From contig NZ_LT599032.1 in assembly GCF_900079725.1 (NCBI RefSeq), positions 4,274,054 through 4,338,053 on the forward strand: a stretch of 64,000 nt of DNA. Direction: 5' to 3'. This document shows positions 7,791 to 16,003 of the stretch, one piece after another. Source of the stretch: an uncultured Dysgonomonas sp. (GTDB lineage Bacteria; Bacteroidota; Bacteroidia; Bacteroidales; Dysgonomonadaceae). The position numbers and the translations under genes were made by a program. Each line of letters begins with the position of its first letter. Positions within the stretch are counted from its first letter, which is position 1. Below the pieces are notes generated by a model. The model was not told where the DNA came from. It was given only the letters and a program-made list of their open reading frames with translations, and made no database searches.

Positions 7791-8444
7791 ATGTCACACA
7801 AGATAGCGCCTTCTCTTCTTTCTGCAAATTTCCTGAATCTCCAGGCAGATGTGGAGATGATAAATAAGAGCGAAGCCGATTGGTTTCATTGCGATGTAAT
7901 GGATGGGAGTTTTGTACCTAATATCTCGTTCGGCTTTCCGATAATAAAGCAGATCAGTACAATTGCAAAGAAACCGCTGGATGTTCACCTGATGATCGTC
8001 AATCCCGATAAGTACATATCGCAGGTAAAAGAGGCCGGGGCATATATGATGAATGTGCATTACGAGGCTTGCACCCATCTGCACCGCACGGTTGCAGCTA
8101 TACACGAAGCAGGGATGAAAGCCGGAGTGACATTGAATCCGCATACGCCTGTTTCGTTGTTGGAAGATATATTACAGGATGTGGATATGGTTCTTCTTAT
8201 GACAGTGAATCCGGGATTCGGTGGGCAAAAATTCATAGAGCATTCCCTCTCTAAAGTGTCCCGTTTGAAAAATATGATATTAAAAAGAAATTTGCAGACT
8301 TTGATCGAGGTTGATGGCGGGGTGAACTTGCAGACAGGAAAGCAACTAGTGGATGCCGGAGCCGATGTGCTCGTGGCAGGTAATGCTGTATTCGCAGATG
8401 CCGATCCTGTGGAAATGATACATAAACTGAAAAGTATTAAATGA
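7791..8444 (+). CDS. rpe: Ribulose-phosphate 3-epimerase
   Basis: The 217-residue TIM-barrel enzyme starts SHKIAPSLLSANFLNL and shows the metal and catalytic motifs of the family: HCDVMDGSFVPNISFG (33-48), LDVHLMI (around 64-69), MTVNPGFGGQKFI (141-153) and the catalytic Asp in LIEVDGGVNLQT (about residues 173-184). It interconverts ribulose 5-phosphate and xylulose 5-phosphate in the cytosolic pentose phosphate pathway. comEC follows 39 bases downstream on the same strand, a pairing often seen in Bacteroidetes, so the two may be co-transcribed. Confidence 0.95.
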   Translation: MSHKIAPSLLSANFLNLQADVEMINKSEADWFHCDVMDGSFVPNISFGFPIIKQISTIAKKPLDVHLMIVNPDKYISQVKEAGAYMMNVHYEACTHLHRTVAAIHEAGMKAGVTLNPHTPVSLLEDILQDVDMVLLMTVNPGFGGQKFIEHSLSKVSRLKNMILKRNLQTLIEVDGGVNLQTGKQLVDAGADVLVAGNAVFADADPVEMIHKLKSIK

Positions 8445-8483
8445 TAACTAAATAGGTCTCTGACCTTATTATGACCGGCGGGA

Positions 8484-10064
8484 ATGAAGAATCCGTTTTC
8501 CAAAATACCATTCCTGTTTTTTCTTATTCCGCTTATAGGTGGAATTTTATTACAATATTATTTAAAGATAGAATATTCAGGCATAGTTTTCTCCCTGACA
8601 GGACTGATGGCTATGCTTTTTTCATATCTGATACCGGAGGATAAGCAATTCCGCTGGCGTTGGCTATTCGGTATGGGTATCGTTTTATTCCTTATAAGCG
8701 TAGGCATTGCATCTACATCCTTGCGACAGCAGTATTCTGAATTTACATATTCAAACAAGGTACAGATGTATGCCGGTATAGTTACCGATACGCCACAGGA
8801 GAAGAAAAAGACCACTGCATACAGGGTATATCTGCCCGATGAAGATAAACTGATCGTTTGTTATTTTCAGAGAGATACATTGGATAACAACAGGCTGCAA
8901 CCCGGAGATATCTTTTCTTTTCGGGGAAAGATACAACCATTTCAGAACATCGGGGATTTCGATTATGCACGCTATATGTACAATCAGGGGTTTGTGGGCT
9001 CTGCCTATGTTTCAAACGATTTATGGCAAACTACGGGTGAGATATCACCCTCTCTGAAATATACAGCATTACGCTGCCGTCAATATATAATGGATTTCTA
9101 TAAATCATTAGGATTCAATGGTACGGAATACAGTATTCTTTCTGCGCTGACTCTGGGCTATCAGAACGATCTGACAGACGATATTAAGCAGGGATTCAGG
9201 ATTACGGGTACGGTACATGTCCTTTCGGTCAGCGGACTCCACGTGGGTATTATCTATCTGATGATTAGTTTTCTACTCGGATTTATCCGCAAAAGCACGA
9301 AGTATTATTGGCTGAAACCTTTATTGATTATTATTCTACTATGGATATATGCTTTTATTACCGGTTTGCCGCCTTCAGTGATAAGGGCAAGTGCAATGCT
9401 CACGGTATTCTGTGCTTCAGAGATTTTCGGTCGGAAAAGCTTCTCCTTGCATGCTCTATATATAGCAGGATTCTTCATTCTGTTGGTTAGCCCTTTTTCA
9501 TTATTTGATATAGGCTTTCAATTGAGTTTTATGTCTGTATTTTCCATATTGTATCTATTACCTAAAGTATCAGGCCTTTTGAAGGTCGAGAATAAATATT
9601 TACGGAATATTTGGCAAATGTTTACCTTGTCTATCGTAGCACAATTAGCGACATTTCCTCTTTGCCTGTATTACTTCGGCACATTTCCCACTTATTTCTT
9701 TATTGCCAATTTGCTGATTGTACCATTGGTTACATTGATAATTTATACTGTGGGTGGCATTGGACTAGCTAAGCTGCTGAGTCTGATAATGCCGGATTTA
9801 ACAGCTTGTTTTTACTACTTACCTGTCAAAATATTACAGTTTTTAGTATGGTTGATGGCAAGTATTATCCGTTTCTTAGAAGATTTACCATTTGCTTTGA
9901 TTGATGGTATAGAAATATCATTTACAGATATGATTCTAATATATACTTTAATCATAGGTTTCCTGATCTTTCTTATTTATAAAAAGCCCAAAGGACTGAT
10001 TCTGGCACTATTCACTGTGCTTTTATTTTTTGGAGTTCATATTTATTATAACCTTTCTATCTAG
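8484..10064 (+). CDS. ComEC/Rec2 family DNA-uptake channel protein lacking the nuclease-like domain
   Basis: The 526 residues have N-terminal membrane helices, a DUF4131-type OB-like soluble part (about 70-180, including LQPGDIFSFRGKIQPFQNIGDFDYARYM), then the polytopic Competence domain with the hallmark GTVHVLSVSGLHVGIIYLM (about 246-264) and GLPPSVIRASAML (about 290-302). ComEC moves single-stranded DNA across the inner membrane during transformation. Many homologues carry a C-terminal metallo-beta-lactamase domain; here the protein ends after the last helices. This short form is known in Bacteroidetes. No other competence genes are adjacent. Confidence 0.88.
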   Translation: MKNPFSKIPFLFFLIPLIGGILLQYYLKIEYSGIVFSLTGLMAMLFSYLIPEDKQFRWRWLFGMGIVLFLISVGIASTSLRQQYSEFTYSNKVQMYAGIVTDTPQEKKKTTAYRVYLPDEDKLIVCYFQRDTLDNNRLQPGDIFSFRGKIQPFQNIGDFDYARYMYNQGFVGSAYVSNDLWQTTGEISPSLKYTALRCRQYIMDFYKSLGFNGTEYSILSALTLGYQNDLTDDIKQGFRITGTVHVLSVSGLHVGIIYLMISFLLGFIRKSTKYYWLKPLLIIILLWIYAFITGLPPSVIRASAMLTVFCASEIFGRKSFSLHALYIAGFFILLVSPFSLFDIGFQLSFMSVFSILYLLPKVSGLLKVENKYLRNIWQMFTLSIVAQLATFPLCLYYFGTFPTYFFIANLLIVPLVTLIIYTVGGIGLAKLLSLIMPDLTACFYYLPVKILQFLVWLMASIIRFLEDLPFALIDGIEISFTDMILIYTLIIGFLIFLIYKKPKGLILALFTVLLFFGVHIYYNLSI

Positions 10065-10095
10065 ATAATCAATAAAGATTAATGACTTATTTTAA

Positions 10096-10103
10096 TAGTT
10101 TTG
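10096..10103 (+). promoter_or_regulatory. -7 element upstream of the tandem GT-C-like genes
   Basis: TAGTTTTG (TAnnTTTG) lies about 85 bases before the ATG of the first membrane protein. A -33 TTTG at the expected spacing was not found. Downstream, GGACACAG occurs twice (GGGACACAG and TGGACACAG, within 10110-10141). Confidence 0.4.
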
Positions 10104-10187
10104 CCAAAATGGGACACAGGCAATCTTTATTTGGACACAGTATAAAATAACTACACATTCATTCACTGACGATCCAAATAATATCTA

Positions 10188-11774
10188 ATGAATGAGCAAA
10201 ACAATTCACTGTCAGTAATATTTTTCCTATTTTTGCCTCTGATTTCAATTTATATACTAATGATAAAGAAAACGATATCTGATGACAGGAACATATTTAT
10301 TGTTCTATTCATATACGCTTTCCTTCTTGTCTTTTTCTGCTCGCTGATGTCGCCATTGTATCCGTTCAATGACTGGTCGGATATAAATCTCTATTTCAAT
10401 ATAGGTAAAGCGATGTTTCACGGGCAAACGCTATATACCGATATCTTCGACCACAAAGGCCCGCTTATCTTCGTTATCTATGGCATCGGCTCGCTTTTCT
10501 CCGAAGACTCTTTCATAGGCATGTACTTCATCGAATCCCTTGCATGGGTGGGCATGATATTTGCCGCCTACCTCATAGGACGGTTATACCTCGATAAGAT
10601 ATATGCCTTCATCACCGCACTGTTTTTCCCTGTCTTGATGCTCTCCCATTCTTCGGAAGGAGGTTCGGCCGAAGAATTCATAACATTGTTTATCGCTATC
10701 AGTTTCTATCTGTTCATCCGGTACTTTAAGGATAAAGATGCTGCGTTGCATCGACCGTCACATATGCTTGTGCATGGCATCATGTGTACCGTTGTATTGT
10801 TTATCAAGCTCAATCTGGTTGTCTTCTGGATTTTCCCCCTGCTAGCCGTTTTTATCAATATACTGCTAAAGAAAGAATATAAGAATCTTGTCAGGAATAT
10901 AGCCGCATTCATAGCCGGAGTAGTGATAGTAACTTTACCTATAGTAGTCTACTTCCTCATAAACGGAGCGCTCTCCTATGCATGGGATACTTACATTACA
11001 TTGAACAGGACATATGCGCAACTCGGCGACTTCTCCCGCATCATGGAGAACCTGATTGTCCGCTTCTACCAACGTCTGAAATATGATAATTACGAATTCG
11101 TAATCATACTTATAGGAGCTATATACTTCCCATTCAGGTATCTGGGAAATAATTGGGGCAAAATAGGAATTATACTCTCATTCGCATCGTTGTACACAGT
11201 CATATTCATGCCTGCCAATTATGTTTTCTATTACTCCATTCCTTACTATATTTTCTGTATAACAGGTGTAATCGCCATCCTCGATATATTACGCAAGTAT
11301 ATTAAGATACCGGAACGATGGTATTCCTATCTGCTTTTTACTCTTGTTGCCCTTGCATGCGGAATCATGACTAAAGACTTTTTCGGAAAACCCAAAGAAA
11401 TCATATTCAGACAACAGGAAGAAACCAGTGGCGTTTTCTATAAGTTTTACAACGTAATATCGAAGGAAAAGAATCCTACACTCATGTGCATGGGGCTTGA
11501 TGCCACAACGGGCATCTTTACCAAAGCCAATATAATGCCGACTGTAAAATACTTTATCTCCCCCAATCTGCCTTACAATATCTATCCCGAAATGAGGGAC
11601 GAACAGACAAGATACATAGAAGAGAAGAAAGTACAGTTCATCATATTGTCGGGGGCTTCGTTCAGTTACGATTACTATACGTCTTTGCCTGTTCTTCAGG
11701 AGAATTACACGCTTGTAAACACCTATGAAGAAAATGGTAAGTCCACCTATTTCCTATACAAACGAAAAGACTAA
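10188..11774 (+). CDS. Polytopic membrane protein, GT-C (GT39-like) glycosyltransferase candidate, copy 1
   Basis: The 528-residue protein has about eleven hydrophobic segments and a soluble C-terminal domain (about 410-528). The first large loop holds NDWSDINLYFNIGKAMFHGQ and YTDIFDHKGPLIF, which resembles the acidic DxxxxDHKPP loop of ArnT/PMT-type GT-C enzymes. These use polyprenyl-phosphate sugars on the outer face of the inner membrane. The C-terminal part repeats motifs of the next gene (MRDEQTRYIEEKKVQFIILS). The two genes are tandem duplicates 11 bases apart. Substrate and acceptor are unknown. Confidence 0.7.
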   Translation: MNEQNNSLSVIFFLFLPLISIYILMIKKTISDDRNIFIVLFIYAFLLVFFCSLMSPLYPFNDWSDINLYFNIGKAMFHGQTLYTDIFDHKGPLIFVIYGIGSLFSEDSFIGMYFIESLAWVGMIFAAYLIGRLYLDKIYAFITALFFPVLMLSHSSEGGSAEEFITLFIAISFYLFIRYFKDKDAALHRPSHMLVHGIMCTVVLFIKLNLVVFWIFPLLAVFINILLKKEYKNLVRNIAAFIAGVVIVTLPIVVYFLINGALSYAWDTYITLNRTYAQLGDFSRIMENLIVRFYQRLKYDNYEFVIILIGAIYFPFRYLGNNWGKIGIILSFASLYTVIFMPANYVFYYSIPYYIFCITGVIAILDILRKYIKIPERWYSYLLFTLVALACGIMTKDFFGKPKEIIFRQQEETSGVFYKFYNVISKEKNPTLMCMGLDATTGIFTKANIMPTVKYFISPNLPYNIYPEMRDEQTRYIEEKKVQFIILSGASFSYDYYTSLPVLQENYTLVNTYEENGKSTYFLYKRKD

Positions 11775-11785
11775 ACCAAACACAA

Positions 11786-13282
11786 ATGATAAAGAAACAA
11801 ATACAAGAAGATAAGAGGAACTTCGTCATACTGATTCTGTATGCCATTCTCCTCCTGTTCTTCTGTTCAAAGATGTCCCCTCTTTATCCTATCAACGAAT
11901 GGGCAGATGTAAATCTGTACTTCAATATAGGGAAGGCCATATTTCACGGGCAAGTGCCTTATGTGGATGTGTTCGACCACAAAGGCCCGCTCATCTTCTT
12001 TGTCTACGGAATCGGATATTTGCTCTCAAACACTTCTTTTCTGGGAATGTACTTCATCCAGTGCCTGCTGTGGATACTGATGGTATCTACCGCATATCTT
12101 ACAGCAAAACTGTATCTGGATAAAATATATGCTCTCTTTGCGGCCATGCTTCTCCCTGCTCTGATGCTCTCACATACATTGAACGGAGGTTCGGCCGATG
12201 AATTTATTACCGTATTTGAAGTTATAAGCCTTTATCTTTTTATCCTATACTTCAAAGATAAATCAGTGGCAGATCATAAGCCTGTGCATATGCTTACACA
12301 CGGCCTGTTGTGCGCGATGACCCTCTTTATCAAGATCAACCTGATTGCATTCTGGATTTTTCCTGTACTGTCCATATTCATCAATATAATACTGCAAAAG
12401 AAATATCGCAACCTGCTGGAAAACGCCATCGCGTTTCTGCTCGGACTATCCATCATTGCCTTACCTATCCTTCTTTACTTTATCTTCAACAGCGCTTTGC
12501 AAGATGCGTGGGATACCTATATAGTTCTGAACAAAAGCTACTCGAATCCCGGAAGCATAGGCGAAATATTAGAAAGACTGTTTTCTTATCTTTATCAACA
12601 GGTACGATATGGTAATTTTGAGTTCATTATTATTCTCATAGGTGCCATTTGGTTCCCATTGAGATATATTGAAAACCGTTTGGGTAAAGCGGCTATTATC
12701 CTGTCTTTCGCAGCTACATATACAGCGATTTTCATTTCGTCTTACTATATCGACTATTACTCTGTCCCTTTATATGCCTTTATCCTTCTAGGATGCATCG
12801 TTATTTGTCACTATATAAAAGTACCTTCTTCGTCATGGAAGTATTACGCCCTTTTCATCATCCTTGCGCTGTATATGGGTATCCAGCAGCGTAAATTCTT
12901 CGGCATGGATTTCAGCGAGCTTTCCGGTAAAAAAGAAAACAGCTTTGATATATCCAAGTTCTCACAAATAGTAGAACAGGAAAAGAACCCGACTCTTATG
13001 AATCTGGGACTCGATCTTGGCAACTCAGTCTTTACACAAGCCAATGTTATCCCCAATGTAAAGTATTTCATATCCCCCAACCTCGAATACGATATCTATC
13101 CTGTGATGCGGGACGAACAAACAAAATATATAGAGCAACGGAAGGTACAGTTTATTATCCTTGCCGAAATTGCTCTTAATTTTTCATATTTCAATCAGCT
13201 TCCTGCCTTGCATGAGAACTACGAAGTAGTAGCTACCATCGGCGACGCAGGCGGCAGGTATTATCTCTATAAATTAAAATAA
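11786..13282 (+). CDS. Polytopic membrane protein, GT-C (GT39-like) glycosyltransferase candidate, copy 2
   Basis: The 498-residue paralogue of the preceding gene has the same order of features: the NEWADVNLYFNIGKAIFHGQ loop, YVDVFDHKGPLIFF, repeated membrane spans, and a C-terminal domain with ANVIPNVKYFISPNLEYDIYP and MRDEQTKYIEQRKVQFII. It is shorter at the N-terminus, lacking the first hydrophobic segment of copy 1. The close pattern match shows a local duplication that kept both copies intact. It probably forms one operon with copy 1 and the downstream methyltransferase gene, 5 bases away. The GT-C role is inferred from topology and the DHKGP loop only. Confidence 0.7.
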   Translation: MIKKQIQEDKRNFVILILYAILLLFFCSKMSPLYPINEWADVNLYFNIGKAIFHGQVPYVDVFDHKGPLIFFVYGIGYLLSNTSFLGMYFIQCLLWILMVSTAYLTAKLYLDKIYALFAAMLLPALMLSHTLNGGSADEFITVFEVISLYLFILYFKDKSVADHKPVHMLTHGLLCAMTLFIKINLIAFWIFPVLSIFINIILQKKYRNLLENAIAFLLGLSIIALPILLYFIFNSALQDAWDTYIVLNKSYSNPGSIGEILERLFSYLYQQVRYGNFEFIIILIGAIWFPLRYIENRLGKAAIILSFAATYTAIFISSYYIDYYSVPLYAFILLGCIVICHYIKVPSSSWKYYALFIILALYMGIQQRKFFGMDFSELSGKKENSFDISKFSQIVEQEKNPTLMNLGLDLGNSVFTQANVIPNVKYFISPNLEYDIYPVMRDEQTKYIEQRKVQFIILAEIALNFSYFNQLPALHENYEVVATIGDAGGRYYLYKLK

Positions 13283-13287
13283 TAAGC

Positions 13288-13992
13288 ATGCAACCATCAT
13301 TATATCTCATTCCCGTCACATTGGGAGAAACCAACATAGAACAGGTATTGCCTACACACAACAAGGAAATAATACTGCAAATAAAATATTTCATTGTTGA
13401 GAATATCCGTTCAGCACGCCGCTTTCTAAAAAAAGTTGACAGTGATATCAATATAGACGAACTCACCTTCTATGAATTGAACAAGCATACCAAACCCGAG
13501 CATATCGATAATTACCTGCAACCAATAACCAAAGGTTTCCATATCGGCATCATATCCGAAGCCGGTTGTCCTGCTGTAGCCGATCCAGGGAGTGATATCG
13601 TTGCCATTGCTCAACGAAAAGGCTATAAAGTGGTGCCGTTGGTTGGTCCGTCGTCTATCCTTTTGTCGCTAATGGCTTCGGGATTCAACGGCCAGAGTTT
13701 TGCTTTTCAGGGATATCTGCCGGTCGAAGGCACTGAACGTATCAAGAAACTTAAACAACTTGAACACTTTATCCAACACGACCATCAGACACAGATATTC
13801 ATAGAAACACCCTATCGGAACCAAAAGCTGGTGGAGGACATCATCAAACACTGTACGCCGTCAACAAAGCTTTGTATAGCAATGAATATTACCTGCGAAG
13901 ATGAGTATATCAGGACGTTACCTGTAAAGCAATGGACTAAGCAATTGCCGGACATGGGCAAACAGCTTTGTATCTTTCTTTTATATAAGTAA
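13288..13992 (+). CDS. RsmI-like SAM-dependent methyltransferase (tetrapyrrole methylase fold)
   Basis: The 234-residue protein begins PSLYLIPVTLGE and has the core motifs of the RsmI branch: GIISEAGCPAVADPGSDIV (about 91-109), PLVGPSSILLSLMASGFNGQSFAFQGYLP and IFIETPYRNQKLVEDI. RsmI 2'-O-methylates C1402 of 16S rRNA. This form has an unusual N-terminus with an insert (HNKEIILQIKYFIVENIRSARRFLKK) and may be the Bacteroidetes paralogue rather than RsmI itself. It follows the membrane-protein pair by 5 bases, although a functional link is not obvious. The fold is secure; the exact RNA target is not. Confidence 0.8.
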   Translation: MQPSLYLIPVTLGETNIEQVLPTHNKEIILQIKYFIVENIRSARRFLKKVDSDINIDELTFYELNKHTKPEHIDNYLQPITKGFHIGIISEAGCPAVADPGSDIVAIAQRKGYKVVPLVGPSSILLSLMASGFNGQSFAFQGYLPVEGTERIKKLKQLEHFIQHDHQTQIFIETPYRNQKLVEDIIKHCTPSTKLCIAMNITCEDEYIRTLPVKQWTKQLPDMGKQLCIFLLYK

Positions 13993-14480
13993 TTAAAAAA
14001 AGGTAACACATATTTCAGCTATTAGCAAATAGCTTCTGGCTGTCAGCCCATGCCATTGTACAGGAGACTTTACGGTAAACTGAAATACGGCTTTTCAACT
14101 TATAACTTGTTAAAAGGTAACAAAAGTAACACTTTTTGCATTCTTTTGTAGGAGGCTGTGTCAAAAGCCAAATTGCGCTATCAAATTATTACCCTCTTTG
14201 TCATTGGCTTTACTTTGCTCCGGCGATTTTCAAATCACCCCAACAATTTTCCCGAAAAGTTACAAATGTTACACTTTTCATCCATTTACTGATCTTCTAA
14301 TCTACAAATTTACGAATCAATCTTTTCAAAGAACTATCGGCTAACAGCTGAAGGCTATCGGCTTAAATAGTATAGATAAAATTTTTCATAAAAATAAATG
14401 TTGTGCAGGGCTACTAGCCTTTAATGGGTTAGAAGACGAAGTTATCTGTCGCTTTTCCAAGACGTAATAATAGTAACACC
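13993..14480 (+). repeat. Cluster of GTAAC repeat cores with composite copy B
   Basis: Cores lie at about 13994-14012 (half copy), 14109-14132, 14254-14274 (diverged, GTTACAAATGTTACAC) and 14457-14480 (diverged). The third is followed by TTTCAAAGAACT, ACAGCTGAA and TATAGATAAAATTTTTCATA up to 14395, matching copy A and inverted copy D. Short AGCTATTAGC and TCGGCTAACAGC pieces lie between cores. The 850-base gap contains no supported gene. Confidence 0.7.
14150..14170 (+). mobile_element. Possible terminal remnant of an IS1182-like element or MITE
   Basis: GAGGCTGTGTCAAAAGCC resembles the GGGGCTGTCTCAAAA-type inverted terminal repeats of IS1182-family elements. No transposase and no matching opposite end was found within the gap, so it would be a solo remnant at most. 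Confidence 0.25.
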
Positions 14481-14719
14481 CTTTATATACTATTCAGGTC
14501 TGTTGCGGTTCTATATTCTCCGTTTTTATCTCAAAAACAAATTAATGTAATGTAGCGATTTCACTATATGGATAAAATAACGGGTGTTTGGTAGAGGTGT
14601 CTTTTTGATAATCAAATGTTGTATTTATGTTGTATTGGATAGAATATGCTTAAAATAAAATCATTATAACATATATTGGAAGTTTTGTAAATCTTTTTGC
14701 GAAAATTTATTCCTTTAAA

Positions 14720-14751
14720 TTTGTCAATTAAAATATTTTGACATACTTTTG
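14720..14751 (+). promoter_or_regulatory. Promoter of the porin / P-II / ammonium transporter operon
   Basis: TTTG (14720-14723), 20 bases, then TACTTTTG (14744-14751) is a full match to the Bacteroidetes promoter pattern. The leader to the first ATG is about 90 nt. No TGGCAC-N5-TTGC sigma-54 site was found in the gap. Confidence 0.7.
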
Positions 14752-14845
14752 CCAATATAAATATCAAAAAGAATACTCCAATACCATTTTTCTAATCAAA
14801 AAGAGAATTAAAGTACATTTTTAACATCTTTAAATATTTTTGATT

Positions 14846-15574
14846 ATGAAGATTTTAGCTTTAAGGAAAAAAGTTTGTTTAGTCATCATTCTATTCGGTT
14901 TATTATCGACGGTTCAAATAAAAGCCCAGTCGGAAATTGAAGTTGATCTTGGCGCAGATCTGGTCAGTTCCTATGTATGGCGAGGTTTTAAACAGGCTGG
15001 TGCAAGTGTACAACCCGGAATCAGTGCCAGTTTAGCCGGATTCAGCTTAAGTGCATGGGGCTCTACAGACCTGGCCAGTGAAGGTAAAAAAGAAGTTGAC
15101 TTTACTGCTGCTTATGAAAAAAGCGGATTTAAGGTCGCCGTTACCGACTACTGGTGGGACGGAGAAGGTGCTAACCGTTATTTCAGTAGCCCTAACGACG
15201 GTTTCAACGGACATTACCTGGAAGCTACATTAGGATATACCCTACCTGAAGCCTTTCCGTTAAGTCTTACCTGGAATACATTCTTGCTGGGTAAAGGTAA
15301 TAAAAAAGAGAATGGAGACAATTCTTATTCCACATATATCGAATTAGCTTACCCGTTCTCGGTAAAAGGTGTAGATATGGGTATTTCGGCAGGGTTTACC
15401 CCTTGGGAAAGTTCTGTATATCCAACTTCCGGATTTAAATTTACATCCATAGCATTAAGCGCATCCAAAAGCATCAAGATCAACGATTCGTTCTCCTTGC
15501 CGGTATTTGCCAATATAATAGCTAATCCGGCTGTAGAAGACATTCATTTCGTATTTGGAATATCCATCAGGTAA
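14846..15574 (+). CDS. TorF-family putative outer-membrane porin
   Basis: The 242-residue protein has a signal peptide (KVCLVIILFGLLSTVQIKAQ, cleavage after AQ). The mature part then runs as alternating amphipathic beta strands starting SEIEVDLGADLVSSYVWRGFKQ, the start typical of the Gcw_chp/TorF family, and ending in VFGISIR. I place the start at the ATG at 14846 rather than the TTG two codons earlier. It heads an operon with P-II and Amt, with 30 bases between this stop and the P-II start, which suggests a barrel for nitrogen compounds in the outer membrane. That role is inferred from context only. Confidence 0.82.
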   Translation: MKILALRKKVCLVIILFGLLSTVQIKAQSEIEVDLGADLVSSYVWRGFKQAGASVQPGISASLAGFSLSAWGSTDLASEGKKEVDFTAAYEKSGFKVAVTDYWWDGEGANRYFSSPNDGFNGHYLEATLGYTLPEAFPLSLTWNTFLLGKGNKKENGDNSYSTYIELAYPFSVKGVDMGISAGFTPWESSVYPTSGFKFTSIALSASKSIKINDSFSLPVFANIIANPAVEDIHFVFGISIR

Positions 15575-15604
15575 GTAAAAATCACTCTATAATTATTATT
15601 TAAA

Positions 15605-15961
15605 ATGAAAAAAATCGAAGCGATTATCCGCAAATCAAAATTTAATGAAGTTCGCGCCGCATTGCACGAAGCAGATATAGACTTCTTATCGTGGTGGGAC
15701 GTAAAGGGGCAGGGAAGTGCCCGTCAAGGATTAATATTCAGGGGGATAGCATATGATGTAAATGCCATAGACCGTATATATATTTCATTCGTGGTGAGAA
15801 ATATAAATGTAGAAAAATCAATAGACGCTATACTAAAATCGGCATATACGGGAGAAAGCGGTGACGGACGCATCTTCGTTTCCAGTATCGAACAGGCAAT
15901 ACGCATACGTACAGGAGACCACGGCGATGAGTCGTTGTATGACAAAGATCAAGATAAATAA
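15605..15961 (+). CDS. P-II family nitrogen regulatory protein
   Basis: The 118-residue protein has the P-II layout: MKKIEAIIRKSKFNEVRAAL, a T-loop region after WWDVKGQGSARQGLIFRGIAYDV (about 32-54) and the C-terminal GESGDGRIFVSSIEQAIRIRTGDHGDES, the ATP and 2-oxoglutarate site. P-II proteins sense 2-oxoglutarate and ATP/ADP and plug Amt channels through the T-loop, which fits the amt gene 42 bases downstream (GlnK role). The T-loop lacks the usual QKG.TE.YRG wording, so uridylylation of a Tyr51 equivalent is uncertain. It is cytosolic, associating with the membrane through Amt. Confidence 0.92.
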   Translation: MKKIEAIIRKSKFNEVRAALHEADIDFLSWWDVKGQGSARQGLIFRGIAYDVNAIDRIYISFVVRNINVEKSIDAILKSAYTGESGDGRIFVSSIEQAIRIRTGDHGDESLYDKDQDK

Positions 15962-16003
15962 AGATTTGGTTATAAAATTAGGTTAAGGTAAAAATTAGAA
16001 AAT

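Noticed and set aside
14521-14720. Possible sigma-54 promoter before the ammonium operon
   Set aside because: No TGGCAC-N5-TTGC match was found; the TTTG-N20-TACTTTTG promoter explains transcription better.
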